Shown piece after piece: positions 1-6,488 of a stretch of DNA of 6,546 nt. A program made the translations under genes and the position numbers. Location of the stretch: contig CAYIGN010000043.1 of assembly GCA_964363055.1 (NCBI GenBank), positions 1 through 6,546 of the forward strand. Direction: 5' to 3'. Under the pieces are notes generated by a model that saw only the letters and a list, made by a program, of their open reading frames with translations, was not told where the DNA came from and did not search any database. This stretch comes from CAYIGN01 sp964363055. Its GTDB lineage: Bacteria; Patescibacteriota; Minisyncoccia; Sungbacterales; HO2-52-23. How positions within the stretch are numbered: the stretch's first letter is position 1; each line of letters opens with the position of its first letter.

Positions 1-534
1 TTGCGCTTTCCGACATTTTGGTTTGAGCCCACGCCGCAAGGGTTGTTTATGTTGCCAATTCTTTCTCCCGCATTGTTTGAAGCCGTGCAAAAAGTATTGA
101 AAACGAAAGAGCGGCCGCGCAAGCGAAAAATCAAGCACGATTTTCCGTTCACCGGATTATTCCGATGCGCCGAGTGCAACTCCATGATTTCCGTGCAATG
201 GGCAATCGGAAAATCGGGCAATCGGTACCGATATTACCGTTGCTCCAAAAAGCGCGGCCGCTGTTCGCAACCCTATATCCAAGAGCCGGAGCTTGCGCGG
301 CAAATCAAGGCACGGCTTCAAACAATCTCGCTTTGCGACGAATATACCGATTGGATGCTAACGAAAGTGAAAGAGTGGGAACGCGAGGAAACTTCCTCGT
401 CGCAAAGCGAGGTTCAAAATCTTTCCGCACAAATCAAAACGGCAGAAGCGAAAATGGAAAAGTTGGTTTTCACCTATCTTGACGGCGACATTCCGAAACA
501 ACCACCTAGAAAATGCTCAACCGGCTTTTTGTAG
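1..534 (+). CDS. Large serine recombinase, C-terminal part (5'-partial, probably truncated remnant)
   Basis: This is the middle-to-late part of a large serine recombinase, the family that integrates or excises mobile elements. The catalytic serine domain would lie left of the window. Residues 19-33 (PILSPALFEAVQKVL) match the end of the Recombinase domain, usually written as P-I-[IV]-S-x-x-L-F-[DE]-x-V-Q. A zinc beta-ribbon follows, with Cys56-x2-Cys59 and Cys81-x6-Cys88 and the typical FTGLFRCAEC and YYRCSKK segments. Residues about 118-157 are charged and heptad-like, as in the coiled-coil arm. The reading frame stops just after YLDGDIPK (residues 159-166), where relatives normally continue for many more residues. 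The last 11 residues look unrelated to the family. The frame is open at the window edge, so the TTG at base 1 need not be the start. By eye the fragment is more A-rich than the sugar genes. I read it as a decayed mobile-element gene; a functional short variant is less likely. Confidence 0.8.
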   Translation: MRFPTFWFEPTPQGLFMLPILSPALFEAVQKVLKTKERPRKRKIKHDFPFTGLFRCAECNSMISVQWAIGKSGNRYRYYRCSKKRGRCSQPYIQEPELARQIKARLQTISLCDEYTDWMLTKVKEWEREETSSSQSEVQNLSAQIKTAEAKMEKLVFTYLDGDIPKQPPRKCSTGFL

Positions 535-561
535 ATCTTTCGCACCCGAGCGTGGTCCCGC

Positions 562-575
562 CTGCCTGCAGTCAG
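562..575. repeat. Imperfect palindrome in the convergent gap
   Basis: CTG-C-CTGCAG-T-CAG is a 14-base palindrome around a CTGCAG core with one mismatched pair. It lies 3 bases beyond the stop of the GT2 gene, between the two converging genes. There is no U-rich tract in the direction of GT2 transcription, so it is not a standard intrinsic terminator. It could be a worn repeat or a rearrangement scar; the signal is weak. Confidence 0.25.
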
Positions 576-577
576 TT

Positions 578-1300
578 TTAACTTTTCTCTGCTTGGGAAA
601 ATCGTCTTAATCCTAACTTAATCTCTCCCATCGCCGCCAAGCACTTTAATCCGTGCCTCCAATCAAGCTTCTTGCCCTCTCTCCTGCTGCGGGCCCGATA
701 GCGGATCGGCACCTCGGCGAGCAGCGCCGAGCGGGATAAAACATACGTCAACTCCACGATGTCAAAGACGAAGTCATTGCTTGCGGAATAGAGCAGTGGC
801 AAGACGCAACGCCGCGGGAATACTTTATAGCCGGTGGCGATGTCAGTGAAGCTGGTGCCAAAAAGCGCGTTGAATATCTTGGAGATGAGGATCCCTCCGT
901 AAAAATAGATACGACTCACAGGCACGTTGTTTTGAATCAACATCCGCGAGCCAAATACCACTTCAGCCCGTTTCTCAATTATAGGCGCCAAGAGCGCCGG
1001 CCAGTCGGCCGGGTTATACTCCTCGTCAGCGTCTTGAATAAGGATGTACTCGCCCTGGGCGGCGCTAAAGGCGGTCTTTAGCGCGGCTCCCTTGCCTTGG
1101 TTAAAAGGATGGCGGATGATGCGATACCCGTCCCGTATTCTGAATCCCTGCAAGATCTTGGTCGTGCCGTCAGTGGAACCGTCATCCACCACGATTATCT
1201 CTTTTTCAAATCCGCACGCGTCCGCCGTCTCCATCCGGGAAAGTACATCCTCAATATGCCGGGCCTCGTTGTAGACCGGAATGACAACTGAGAGTTTCAT
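578..1300 (-). CDS. Family 2 glycosyltransferase (DPM1/polyprenyl-phosphate sugar transferase-like)
   Basis: This 240-residue GT-A glycosyltransferase should move a sugar from a nucleotide donor to a lipid or glycan acceptor at the inner face of the membrane. It opens with the family 2 signature KLSVVIPVYNE (residues 2-12), then EIIVVDDGSTDGT (34-46) with the donor-binding Asp pair 39-40. The metal-binding QDAD is at 89-92. The TDxxTGYKVF stretch (152-161) and FDIVEL (179-184) are typical of dolichyl-phosphate mannose synthase-like members, as is the basic segment REGKKLDWRHGL (207-218). The length suits a single catalytic domain, with no GtrA-like or multi-span membrane tail. It is the last gene of the minus-strand operon. 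Its ATG overlaps the stop of the nucleotidylyltransferase gene as ATGA (1297-1300), with only a weak GAG upstream, which suggests translational coupling. The donor and acceptor cannot be read from sequence. A polyprenyl-phosphate acceptor is plausible from the DPM1-like features. Confidence 0.9.
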   Translation of the reverse strand: MKLSVVIPVYNEARHIEDVLSRMETADACGFEKEIIVVDDGSTDGTTKILQGFRIRDGYRIIRHPFNQGKGAALKTAFSAAQGEYILIQDADEEYNPADWPALLAPIIEKRAEVVFGSRMLIQNNVPVSRIYFYGGILISKIFNALFGTSFTDIATGYKVFPRRCVLPLLYSASNDFVFDIVELTYVLSRSALLAEVPIRYRARSRREGKKLDWRHGLKCLAAMGEIKLGLRRFSQAEKS

Positions 1301-2031
1301 TTGTCGCTCTGGGCTTGCTTAGCAAACCAGTTTGCCGCAGCCATCAGCGAGCCGAATGTCCCCGCGTCCTGCCAGAATCCTTTGACGAACGCAAACCGGA
1401 ATTGATTGGTTTTGATGTACTGATTGACAGCATCGGTAATTTCAAGCTGTCCCCGAGCTGAAGGTCGCAGGGTGCGAATGACGTCAAACACCCCGCCATC
1501 AAATAGATAGAAGCCTGTGTGGGCGTAAGGCGACTTGGGCCGCAGCGGTTTTTCCTCGATCTCTATAATTCTTCGGCCGGTCTTATCAAAGACCGGCGCG
1601 CCAAACCGGCGCGGATCCGGCACTTTCTTGAAAAATCCGACGCTGCCGGCGCTGAAACTATTCACCTCTTTGAGGAAGGCCTTCTCAAAAATATTGTCTC
1701 CCAGAATCACCGCGACATTCCTCTGATCCGCAAAGTCCTCGGCGTAACTCAAGGCATCCGCAATACCCGCGTCGTTTTTCTCCTGAATCGCGTAGGAAAG
1801 TTTGACCCCAAAGGATTTGCCCGACCCCAAAAAATTCATAAAGTGGCTGGCGTGTTCACGTCCGCAGACCATCATTATGTCCGCGATGCCCGATCGCTTG
1901 AGCGTATCAAGCGGATACAAAATCATCGGCTTGTCATAAACCGGCAGCAAGTGCTTATTGGTAATAAGAGTAAGCGGCCGCAGGCGCGTACCCAGACCCC
2001 CGGCCAAAATCACGCCCTTGATCTCGCTCAT
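1297..2031 (-). CDS. rmlA: Glucose-1-phosphate thymidylyltransferase-like sugar nucleotidylyltransferase (short form)
   Basis: This enzyme would couple a sugar-1-phosphate, most likely glucose-1-phosphate, to dTTP to give the dTDP-sugar used by the adjacent RmlB. The N-terminus carries the nucleotide-binding signature GGLGTRLRPLT (residues 11-21), followed by NKHLLPVYDKPMI (25-37). Later motifs are QEKNDAGIADAL (83-94), VILGDN (108-113) with the metal-binding Asp112, EEKP (159-162), HTGFYLFD (171-178), LEITD (196-200) and FWQDAGTF (219-226) with the second acidic metal ligand. At 244 residues it lacks the C-terminal extension of the roughly 290-residue proteobacterial RmlA, which helps form the allosteric site. 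It therefore belongs with the short RmlA-like group common in archaea and uncultured bacteria. Its ATG overlaps the rmlB stop by ATGA (2028-2031) and has no clear Shine-Dalgarno, so it is probably read by coupling. The base and sugar specificity are inferred from the rmlB neighbour. Confidence 0.9.
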   Translation of the reverse strand: MSEIKGVILAGGLGTRLRPLTLITNKHLLPVYDKPMILYPLDTLKRSGIADIMMVCGREHASHFMNFLGSGKSFGVKLSYAIQEKNDAGIADALSYAEDFADQRNVAVILGDNIFEKAFLKEVNSFSAGSVGFFKKVPDPRRFGAPVFDKTGRRIIEIEEKPLRPKSPYAHTGFYLFDGGVFDVIRTLRPSARGQLEITDAVNQYIKTNQFRFAFVKGFWQDAGTFGSLMAAANWFAKQAQSDK

Positions 2032-3059
2032 ACAATATGCGGGTTGATCGGCCCCGCCCGCTTCTTTAGTCGCTCAATCCACTGCGGGTTCTCCCGATAC
2101 CATTGTATCGTATTAGCCAATTCGTCTTCAAATGCCGCTGCCGGCCGCCAGCCGAGTTCTTTCTGAATTTTAATCGTATCCAGCGCATAGCGCCGGTCAT
2201 GCCCGGGCCGATCGCTGACGAACTCGATCCGCGAGCGGGGCGCTCCGAAGTTATGAAGAATGTGTCCGGCAATCTGTCGATTAGTCCGCTCATTCCCTGC
2301 TCCGATATTATAAATCTCGCCGGCCCGTCCCCGCAGGAGCACTTGTTCAAGCGCCCGGCAGTGATCACCCACATAAATCCAGTCGCGCACGTGCTTCCCG
2401 TCGCCGTAGAGCGGCAGGGTCTTACCTTCCAAGAGACGCAGCACGAAAAACGGGATCAGCTTCTCGGGATACTGGTGCGTGCCGAAATTGTTGCCCGAGC
2501 GGGTTACGACCACCGGGGTCCCGAACGTACGGAAATGCGAGAGCGCCAGCAAATCGCCGCTTGCTTTGCTCCCCGCGTACGGCGAATTGGGATGTAGGGA
2601 CGAATGCTCGGTAAATCTTGTTTTACCCGAAAGCGGCAAATCGCCGTACACCTCATCCGTACTCACCGCGACGAACTTCTGCATCCCCTTGGCGCGGCGG
2701 GCCGCATCAAGCAGAGTATGCACGCCATGCACATTGGTATGAATGAAATCCTCGGCACCCTGATGAATGCTGCGATCCACATGGGTGCTCGCGGCGAAAT
2801 TGACGACATACTGCGGCCGATATTTTTTGTATACCGCCTCTACCGCTCTATGATCCGCAATATCGCCTTTCACAAACACATAGCGAGGATTCTTTTCCGC
2901 GTCTCGGAGATTGTCGGGGTTCCCGCAATAAGTCAGCTTATCAAAGTTCACTACCCGCGCCTTGGTTTGGGTTGCGAGAATATGCCGTATGAAGTGCGAG
3001 CCGATAAACCCAGCCCCTCCGGTTACAAGAATTGTCGCGTTGCCTAAATTATTACGCAT
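2028..3059 (-). CDS. rmlB: dTDP-glucose 4,6-dehydratase
   Basis: This is a cytoplasmic, NAD-dependent enzyme of the extended short-chain dehydrogenase family. It converts dTDP-glucose to dTDP-4-keto-6-deoxy-glucose, the branch point for rhamnose and many deoxy-sugars. The Rossmann motif GGAGFIG is at residues 14-20. STDEVYG (133-139) supplies the Thr-Asp-Glu residues characteristic of RmlB. The active-site YAGSK has Tyr161 and Lys165. GNNFGTHQYPEKLIP (189-203), RDWIYVGDH (225-233) and RPGHDRRYALD (284-294) are also strongly typical of RmlB. The 343-residue length is normal, and the protein looks intact. An AGGGA sequence stands 6 bases before the ATG, the best ribosome-binding site in the cluster. 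The gene starts 8 bases inside the end of the upstream 461-residue gene and ends in an ATGA overlap with the nucleotidylyltransferase gene. A dehydratase for another nucleotide-sugar is possible, but the motif set favours dTDP-glucose. Confidence 0.95.
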   Translation of the reverse strand: MRNNLGNATILVTGGAGFIGSHFIRHILATQTKARVVNFDKLTYCGNPDNLRDAEKNPRYVFVKGDIADHRAVEAVYKKYRPQYVVNFAASTHVDRSIHQGAEDFIHTNVHGVHTLLDAARRAKGMQKFVAVSTDEVYGDLPLSGKTRFTEHSSLHPNSPYAGSKASGDLLALSHFRTFGTPVVVTRSGNNFGTHQYPEKLIPFFVLRLLEGKTLPLYGDGKHVRDWIYVGDHCRALEQVLLRGRAGEIYNIGAGNERTNRQIAGHILHNFGAPRSRIEFVSDRPGHDRRYALDTIKIQKELGWRPAAAFEDELANTIQWYRENPQWIERLKKRAGPINPHIV

Positions 3060-4437
3060 GATTTGTCCCTGTTAACGCTTCAATAATACCATTTGCGATC
3101 CGCTCCCCTGCTCTTCCGTCAACACGCCAGCAATGCGTCTGGACCAGCTGCCTGCGTTTTTCCTCATCAAGCGAAGGATCCTCCAGATAGGCATGAATCC
3201 ATGCGAGCAGTTCCTCTTTGTTATTTACCAGACGCATCCCGCCGGTGGCAAATGCCCGCTGGATGTGCACTGTCCCATACCGCAGTATCGGATTTTGTAA
3301 CGGGGGCCGGCCGACTTGGGTCTCAAAATTCAGGGTAATCACCGGCTTCCCGAAGATCGCCGCATCAATACCGATGCTGGAGCCGCATGTCAGCACCAGC
3401 GAGGAATGGAAAAGAGTATTTTTCAGATGCAATAATTCCGAGGGGGTCATATCCCAATCAGTTCCGCGCTTGGTAGAAAAGCGTATCCCTGGTATATCGT
3501 AATGCAGCCACGGACGCTTCGCGAGCTCTTCCGGATGGGAGAAATCATTGGGCTGAAAGCGTACCAGCAGTGATACTTTGTCCTGTATCTCGCCATCTTC
3601 AAAAAGAGCGTGCAGGAAATCTATGACATCCCAGTCCGCACCCCCAAAGCTTGCTCCGGGAGGAGCAAGCACCATAAGGTGAGTCGCGGGGTCGCAGCCG
3701 ATCTTCTTAAAAAATTCTTCCCGGGAAAGAATCCCGTCCGGCTTTGCGTATTGATCATAGGACGGCATTCCGGTGAGAGAAAGCGTCTTTTGATCCGCAT
3801 CTGCATATATCCGCGCCTCATCCCATACAAAGCGATTCGGTACCATCAGCCGGTCAGGCAAGATGCGGATAAATCCCTTGGTCGTAATTTTGTCCCATGA
3901 GCCGATAAATCCGATTGTCGGAACTTTTCGCTGTTTTGCTTCTCGAAGCAGCGCAATTTCCATCTCGTCAAAAAGATTGGCCAGAAAAACGCACTGGGGC
4001 TGATATTTCTCAAAATAAGGAGAGAAGACCGGGTTGCGGACAAGATGCAAATCTCCCCAGCGCGCCATCTTCCTCCATAAGCGGCGGGCCAAAAACATAC
4101 TGATCCCGCTGCTTACGAGGTAGCGCATAAAATTTCGCCGCTCCAAGAAATTCAGCCATTTATACAGCCGCTGGCTCCGGGTATATACCAGGTAATGCCG
4201 GAGGGATTCAAACCAGCGATCAAGCCATACGCCGTTGTACTTGGAGACCACCTCATAGCGCAAGCGCTCTGAGTCCACCCATTCGCGCTGATACAATGCC
4301 GCTCGTTCCCGGCTCCTTAAAAAAAGGACCACCCGGATATCCGGGGCATCCAGCAATCTCTGCAATACATCGGTATGCAGAATATCTTTTGCTTCCACAC
4401 CGGTAAGAATGGAGATAAATACTGTTTTCATATTCAT
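3052..4437 (-). CDS. GT-B / CDP-glycerol-transferase-like protein, probable glycan transferase of unassigned family
   Basis: I do not recognise an exact family for this 461-residue protein. It begins with a beta-strand typical of GT-B Rossmann domains (KTVFISILTGVEAKDIL, residues 4-20). It continues through a basic, helix-rich segment (about 70-130). Residues 179-183 are GSWDK, and 223-230 are GMPSYDQY, resembling the TG.P..D linker of CDP-glycerol transferases and UDP-GlcNAc 2-epimerase-fold proteins. CGSSIGIDAAIFGKPVI (351-367) strongly resembles the donor-binding GSS...EA...GKPVI element of those families. No signal peptide or clear membrane span is seen. I chose the ATG at 4437 over a GTG at 4461 because it overlaps the deacetylase stop as ATGA, like three other junctions here; another ATG lies at 4431. 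The gene sits between a deacetylase and rmlB, which supports a surface-glycan role. It could be a transferase of sugars or polyol phosphates; the substrate is unknown. Confidence 0.75.
   Translation of the reverse strand: MNMKTVFISILTGVEAKDILHTDVLQRLLDAPDIRVVLFLRSRERAALYQREWVDSERLRYEVVSKYNGVWLDRWFESLRHYLVYTRSQRLYKWLNFLERRNFMRYLVSSGISMFLARRLWRKMARWGDLHLVRNPVFSPYFEKYQPQCVFLANLFDEMEIALLREAKQRKVPTIGFIGSWDKITTKGFIRILPDRLMVPNRFVWDEARIYADADQKTLSLTGMPSYDQYAKPDGILSREEFFKKIGCDPATHLMVLAPPGASFGGADWDVIDFLHALFEDGEIQDKVSLLVRFQPNDFSHPEELAKRPWLHYDIPGIRFSTKRGTDWDMTPSELLHLKNTLFHSSLVLTCGSSIGIDAAIFGKPVITLNFETQVGRPPLQNPILRYGTVHIQRAFATGGMRLVNNKEELLAWIHAYLEDPSLDEEKRRQLVQTHCWRVDGRAGERIANGIIEALTGTNHA
3066..3070 (-). 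promoter_or_regulatory. Shine-Dalgarno site of rmlB
   Basis: AGGGA on the minus strand lies 6 bases before the rmlB ATG, inside the end of the upstream coding sequence. It is the clearest ribosome-binding site in the operon. The other internal genes have weak or no purine-rich sequence before their starts. This fits rmlB being the one internal junction with an 8-base overlap instead of an ATGA overlap. Confidence 0.55.
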
Positions 4438-5363
4438 AATGTCGGCTGGGTCTCTATCCACTGGGAGAACACGGCAGTATCAATGCGGCCAAGTTCGTAC
4501 TGGTTGCAGGGGATATCGCCGTTTCGATCAAGGAAGCCGGCAATGAAATCATGCGCTTCGAGCAGCCGAAAAATCGTTGGCGGGTAGTCGCTGTAGGGAT
4601 AGCTGAATGCCCATGGTTTTGCTTCCAATGGCGCCAGGAATGCGGCGGAACTCGCGATCTCCTGAGTCAAGAGATCGGGGGCGATCCTGCTCAGGCGCTG
4701 GTGAGTAACGCCGTGACCCCCAAAATGCATGTTGTTTTGCGCCATCTCGCGGAGCATCTCTCCTGACATATAGAATGTTTCCGCAAATGCGTCCGGATCC
4801 CCGATATGCGTCCGGAAGAGTCCCTCCAGAATCGGGGTCATCTCTGAGGACATGTAAAAGTTGATGACGCGCCGAAATGTACGCAGAGACAATTCCCCAA
4901 ACCGATCCGTGGGGTACTCCCCGAGGCACTGCTCGTAATACGAATCAAAACGCTTGCGCTGGTCCGGGGTCAAGGCGGACATTACCAATTTCCGTATCTC
5001 CTCCTCCCCAAAATGTCCAATCAGAAGCTGAAGCGTATGCACCGGCGCCATACTCCTGCTCTCTCTCCGGGCGCTCACGAAAAATAAGCCGGAGAGGCCG
5101 CGCTCGCGAAGCCGCGGGTATACCTCGGTATAGTGATCTATAAAGCCGTCATCAAATGTCAAAAGACACGCGCGCCCGGGGAGTGCCGCACCCGAAATCA
5201 GATGGTCGCGCAGCTCGGCCCAAGAAATCACGGTGAAGCGGCGCATGAGCTCTTGGAGCTGGACTTCAAACTCTTCCGGAGTCCGCACCTTGAGATGCGG
5301 GAAGGAAGAATCTTGCTTGCGGATATAGTGATACATTATGACTGGCAGATGGGTTGACTTCAT
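4434..5363 (-). CDS. Polysaccharide deacetylase (CE4/NodB-like) with long internal insertion
   Basis: This 309-residue protein belongs to the metal-dependent carbohydrate esterase 4 group, which removes N- or O-acetyl groups from sugars. VIMYHYI (residues 8-14) is the usual N-terminal strand. LLTFDDGFIDH (67-77) is motif 1, with catalytic Asp71 and metal ligand Asp72. GGHGVTH (215-221) is motif 2, with His217 and His221. FSYPYSDYP (253-261) stands where motif 3 is expected, but without the RPPYG-type Arg and Gly. GRIDT (292-296) is near the C-terminus. Motifs 1 and 2 lie about 145 residues apart, against about 50 in secreted peptidoglycan deacetylases. The insertion (about 100-212) appears helical. 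I recall similar long-insert deacetylases in O-antigen and capsule loci. No signal peptide is evident, so it may act on a cytoplasmic or lipid-linked intermediate. The ATG overlaps the GNAT gene stop as ATGA (5360-5363). Confidence 0.88.
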   Translation of the reverse strand: MKSTHLPVIMYHYIRKQDSSFPHLKVRTPEEFEVQLQELMRRFTVISWAELRDHLISGAALPGRACLLTFDDGFIDHYTEVYPRLRERGLSGLFFVSARRESRSMAPVHTLQLLIGHFGEEEIRKLVMSALTPDQRKRFDSYYEQCLGEYPTDRFGELSLRTFRRVINFYMSSEMTPILEGLFRTHIGDPDAFAETFYMSGEMLREMAQNNMHFGGHGVTHQRLSRIAPDLLTQEIASSAAFLAPLEAKPWAFSYPYSDYPPTIFRLLEAHDFIAGFLDRNGDIPCNQYELGRIDTAVFSQWIETQPTL

Positions 5364-6463
5364 AACTGTCCCGCGTCAGTGTTGGGCCGATCTTGATCTC
5401 CATCGCCGGTTGTAGCGTACCACTGCTCCTGCCAGGAAAATATGTTTGAATCCACATCTTTGCTGACAGAAATACCACTGAGACCAATCGGCCCCTTGGA
5501 GTGTACGAGCGGGCTAAACAGCCGCGCAAATTTATCGGCTATCGGGGAAGATCTGAATCCAAATTTCTCATACGCCGTCCCATACCGCCGAGAAGAACAA
5601 AAAAAATCAATCAGCGCCGCGCCCTGATCCCGCGCGTATCCCACGATATGACCAAGAAACGGCTCCTGATATTCCGGAAAAGCCAGGAATTCAACAATCC
5701 GCGCGACTATCAAGGATGACTCAGTCCCTTTAACCGATTCAATCCGAACCACACCAATCCCTTTGACCCTTTGCTTGTCTCTGATCTGGAAAAGGTCGTA
5801 GCGGAACGCCGGGTGCGAGACGTATCGCCAGTTGAGATACGCCGGACTTCGCTCGGCAGCATACAAAACTCCTTGGCGGTACTCATTCCAAAATACTGCG
5901 CTATCATCCGAGAACCGGTCCGCTCGCTCAACTTTTAAGGATGTATCCGGTCGGGATGATCCTCGTTCTATCATACACTGGCTAACCGCTTCCGGATCCG
6001 AGGCAAGTATTTTGGCGCCGGCCGCATCCACAACACCCACATAACGAAGCAGCGTCCCAAAATGCACCCATCCTCGCTCCTGCATGATGCCTTTAACAAC
6101 GGGGCTGGCGCCAATATCAAGCGCAATGTCCGTATCTTGGGCAAAGGCATCAATCAAACGACTCGCAATACCCTGTCTTCGGTAGGCGGGATTTACAAAA
6201 AGATTGGCTCCCCATTGTCCTCGTATCACTTTCCCGGCAACCCACACTCCTACCGGAATATAGGCATAATGTCCCACGATGGCACTGCCGTCAACCGCGA
6301 TCTTGCAAGAAAAATTTTTCCCTTCAAAACAAGGATTGTCATGCAGAAGCCATATCACAAACCGCTCGCTCGTAAGCGGATGATTAGGTCGATATGCCGT
6401 GCCGTAGAAGGCGCGCAGTTTCCCTTTCTCGTCCCAGGTTGGTTCGCGGATCGTGATCGGCAT
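5360..6463 (-). CDS. GNAT-family acyltransferase, probable sugar or glycan N-acyltransferase
   Basis: This 367-residue protein is the first gene of the operon. The N-terminal half has the GNAT fold signature. A strand pair (about residues 54-70) leads into WGANLFVNPAYRRQGIASRL (84-103), where RRQGIA is the acetyl-CoA pyrophosphate-binding loop. GASPVVKGIMQERGW (118-132) follows as the usual last helix and strand. The segment ERSPAYLNWRYVSHP (204-218) and a second GNAT-like half (about 251-305, ending YEKFGF) suggest a tandem or FemAB-like architecture. The C-terminus carries GDGDQDRPN (353-361), a tail I believe recurs in GNAT proteins of polysaccharide loci. I prefer the ATG at 6463 because an in-frame TTG at 6490 falls inside the predicted -10 box. 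The neighbours suggest that it acylates an amino-sugar or glycan. A role in modifying proteins or small molecules cannot be excluded. Confidence 0.85.
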   Translation of the reverse strand: MPITIREPTWDEKGKLRAFYGTAYRPNHPLTSERFVIWLLHDNPCFEGKNFSCKIAVDGSAIVGHYAYIPVGVWVAGKVIRGQWGANLFVNPAYRRQGIASRLIDAFAQDTDIALDIGASPVVKGIMQERGWVHFGTLLRYVGVVDAAGAKILASDPEAVSQCMIERGSSRPDTSLKVERADRFSDDSAVFWNEYRQGVLYAAERSPAYLNWRYVSHPAFRYDLFQIRDKQRVKGIGVVRIESVKGTESSLIVARIVEFLAFPEYQEPFLGHIVGYARDQGAALIDFFCSSRRYGTAYEKFGFRSSPIADKFARLFSPLVHSKGPIGLSGISVSKDVDSNIFSWQEQWYATTGDGDQDRPNTDAGQL

Positions 6464-6488
6464 TGCTAAAAGCTCGGATAATGTATAC

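Larger units (their letters stand above)
578..6463 (-). other. Six-gene sugar-nucleotide and glycan-modification operon
   Basis: Six genes run in one direction with no intergenic base. The order is GNAT acyltransferase, CE4 deacetylase, GT-B-like transferase, rmlB, rmlA-like and GT2. Junction overlaps are 5360-5363, 4434-4437, 2028-2031 and 1297-1300 (all ATGA) and 3052-3059 (8 bases). This fits a single transcript from the promoter near 6489-6516 with translational coupling. The operon ends at 578, facing the recombinase fragment, and no rmlC, rmlD, aminotransferase, flippase or polymerase gene is present in the window. Confidence 0.8.

Noticed and set aside
165..482. Plus-strand open frame of 105 codons inside the recombinase fragment
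   Set aside because: It is in a shifted frame of the recombinase, whose zinc-ribbon cysteines are clearly in the first frame.
535..577. Possible bidirectional terminator between the converging genes
   Set aside because: Only short imperfect pairings are present, with no strong stem followed by a T tract in either direction.
713..731. GC-rich inverted repeat CTCGGCG / CGCCGAG in the GT2 gene
   Set aside because: Seven base pairs of GC-rich coding sequence with no flanking T tract or conserved position; most likely chance.
1519..2166. Long plus-strand open frame of 215 codons opposite the rmlA-like gene and the end of rmlB
   Set aside because: It is antisense to two genes with full family motifs, shows no recognisable domain, and is a shadow of their codon use.
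2103..2597. Plus-strand open frame of 164 codons opposite rmlB
   Set aside because: It lies entirely within the well-supported rmlB gene on the other strand, and its translation has no family-like motif.
4332..4345. Perfect 14-base palindrome CCCGGATATCCGGG
   Set aside because: It lies within coding sequence (PDIRV). A palindrome of this length is expected nearly once by chance in a window this size, and nothing suggests an operator.
4438..4461. Longer form of the GT-B-like protein starting at GTG 4461
   Set aside because: It would overlap the deacetylase gene further and add eight residues with no family support. The ATG at 4437 gives the same ATGA overlap seen at other junctions.
4655..4677. 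Inverted repeat CGATCTC / GAGATCG with a 9-base spacer in the deacetylase gene
   Set aside because: A 7-bp stem with this loop is not rare in coding DNA, and it does not coincide with any gene boundary.
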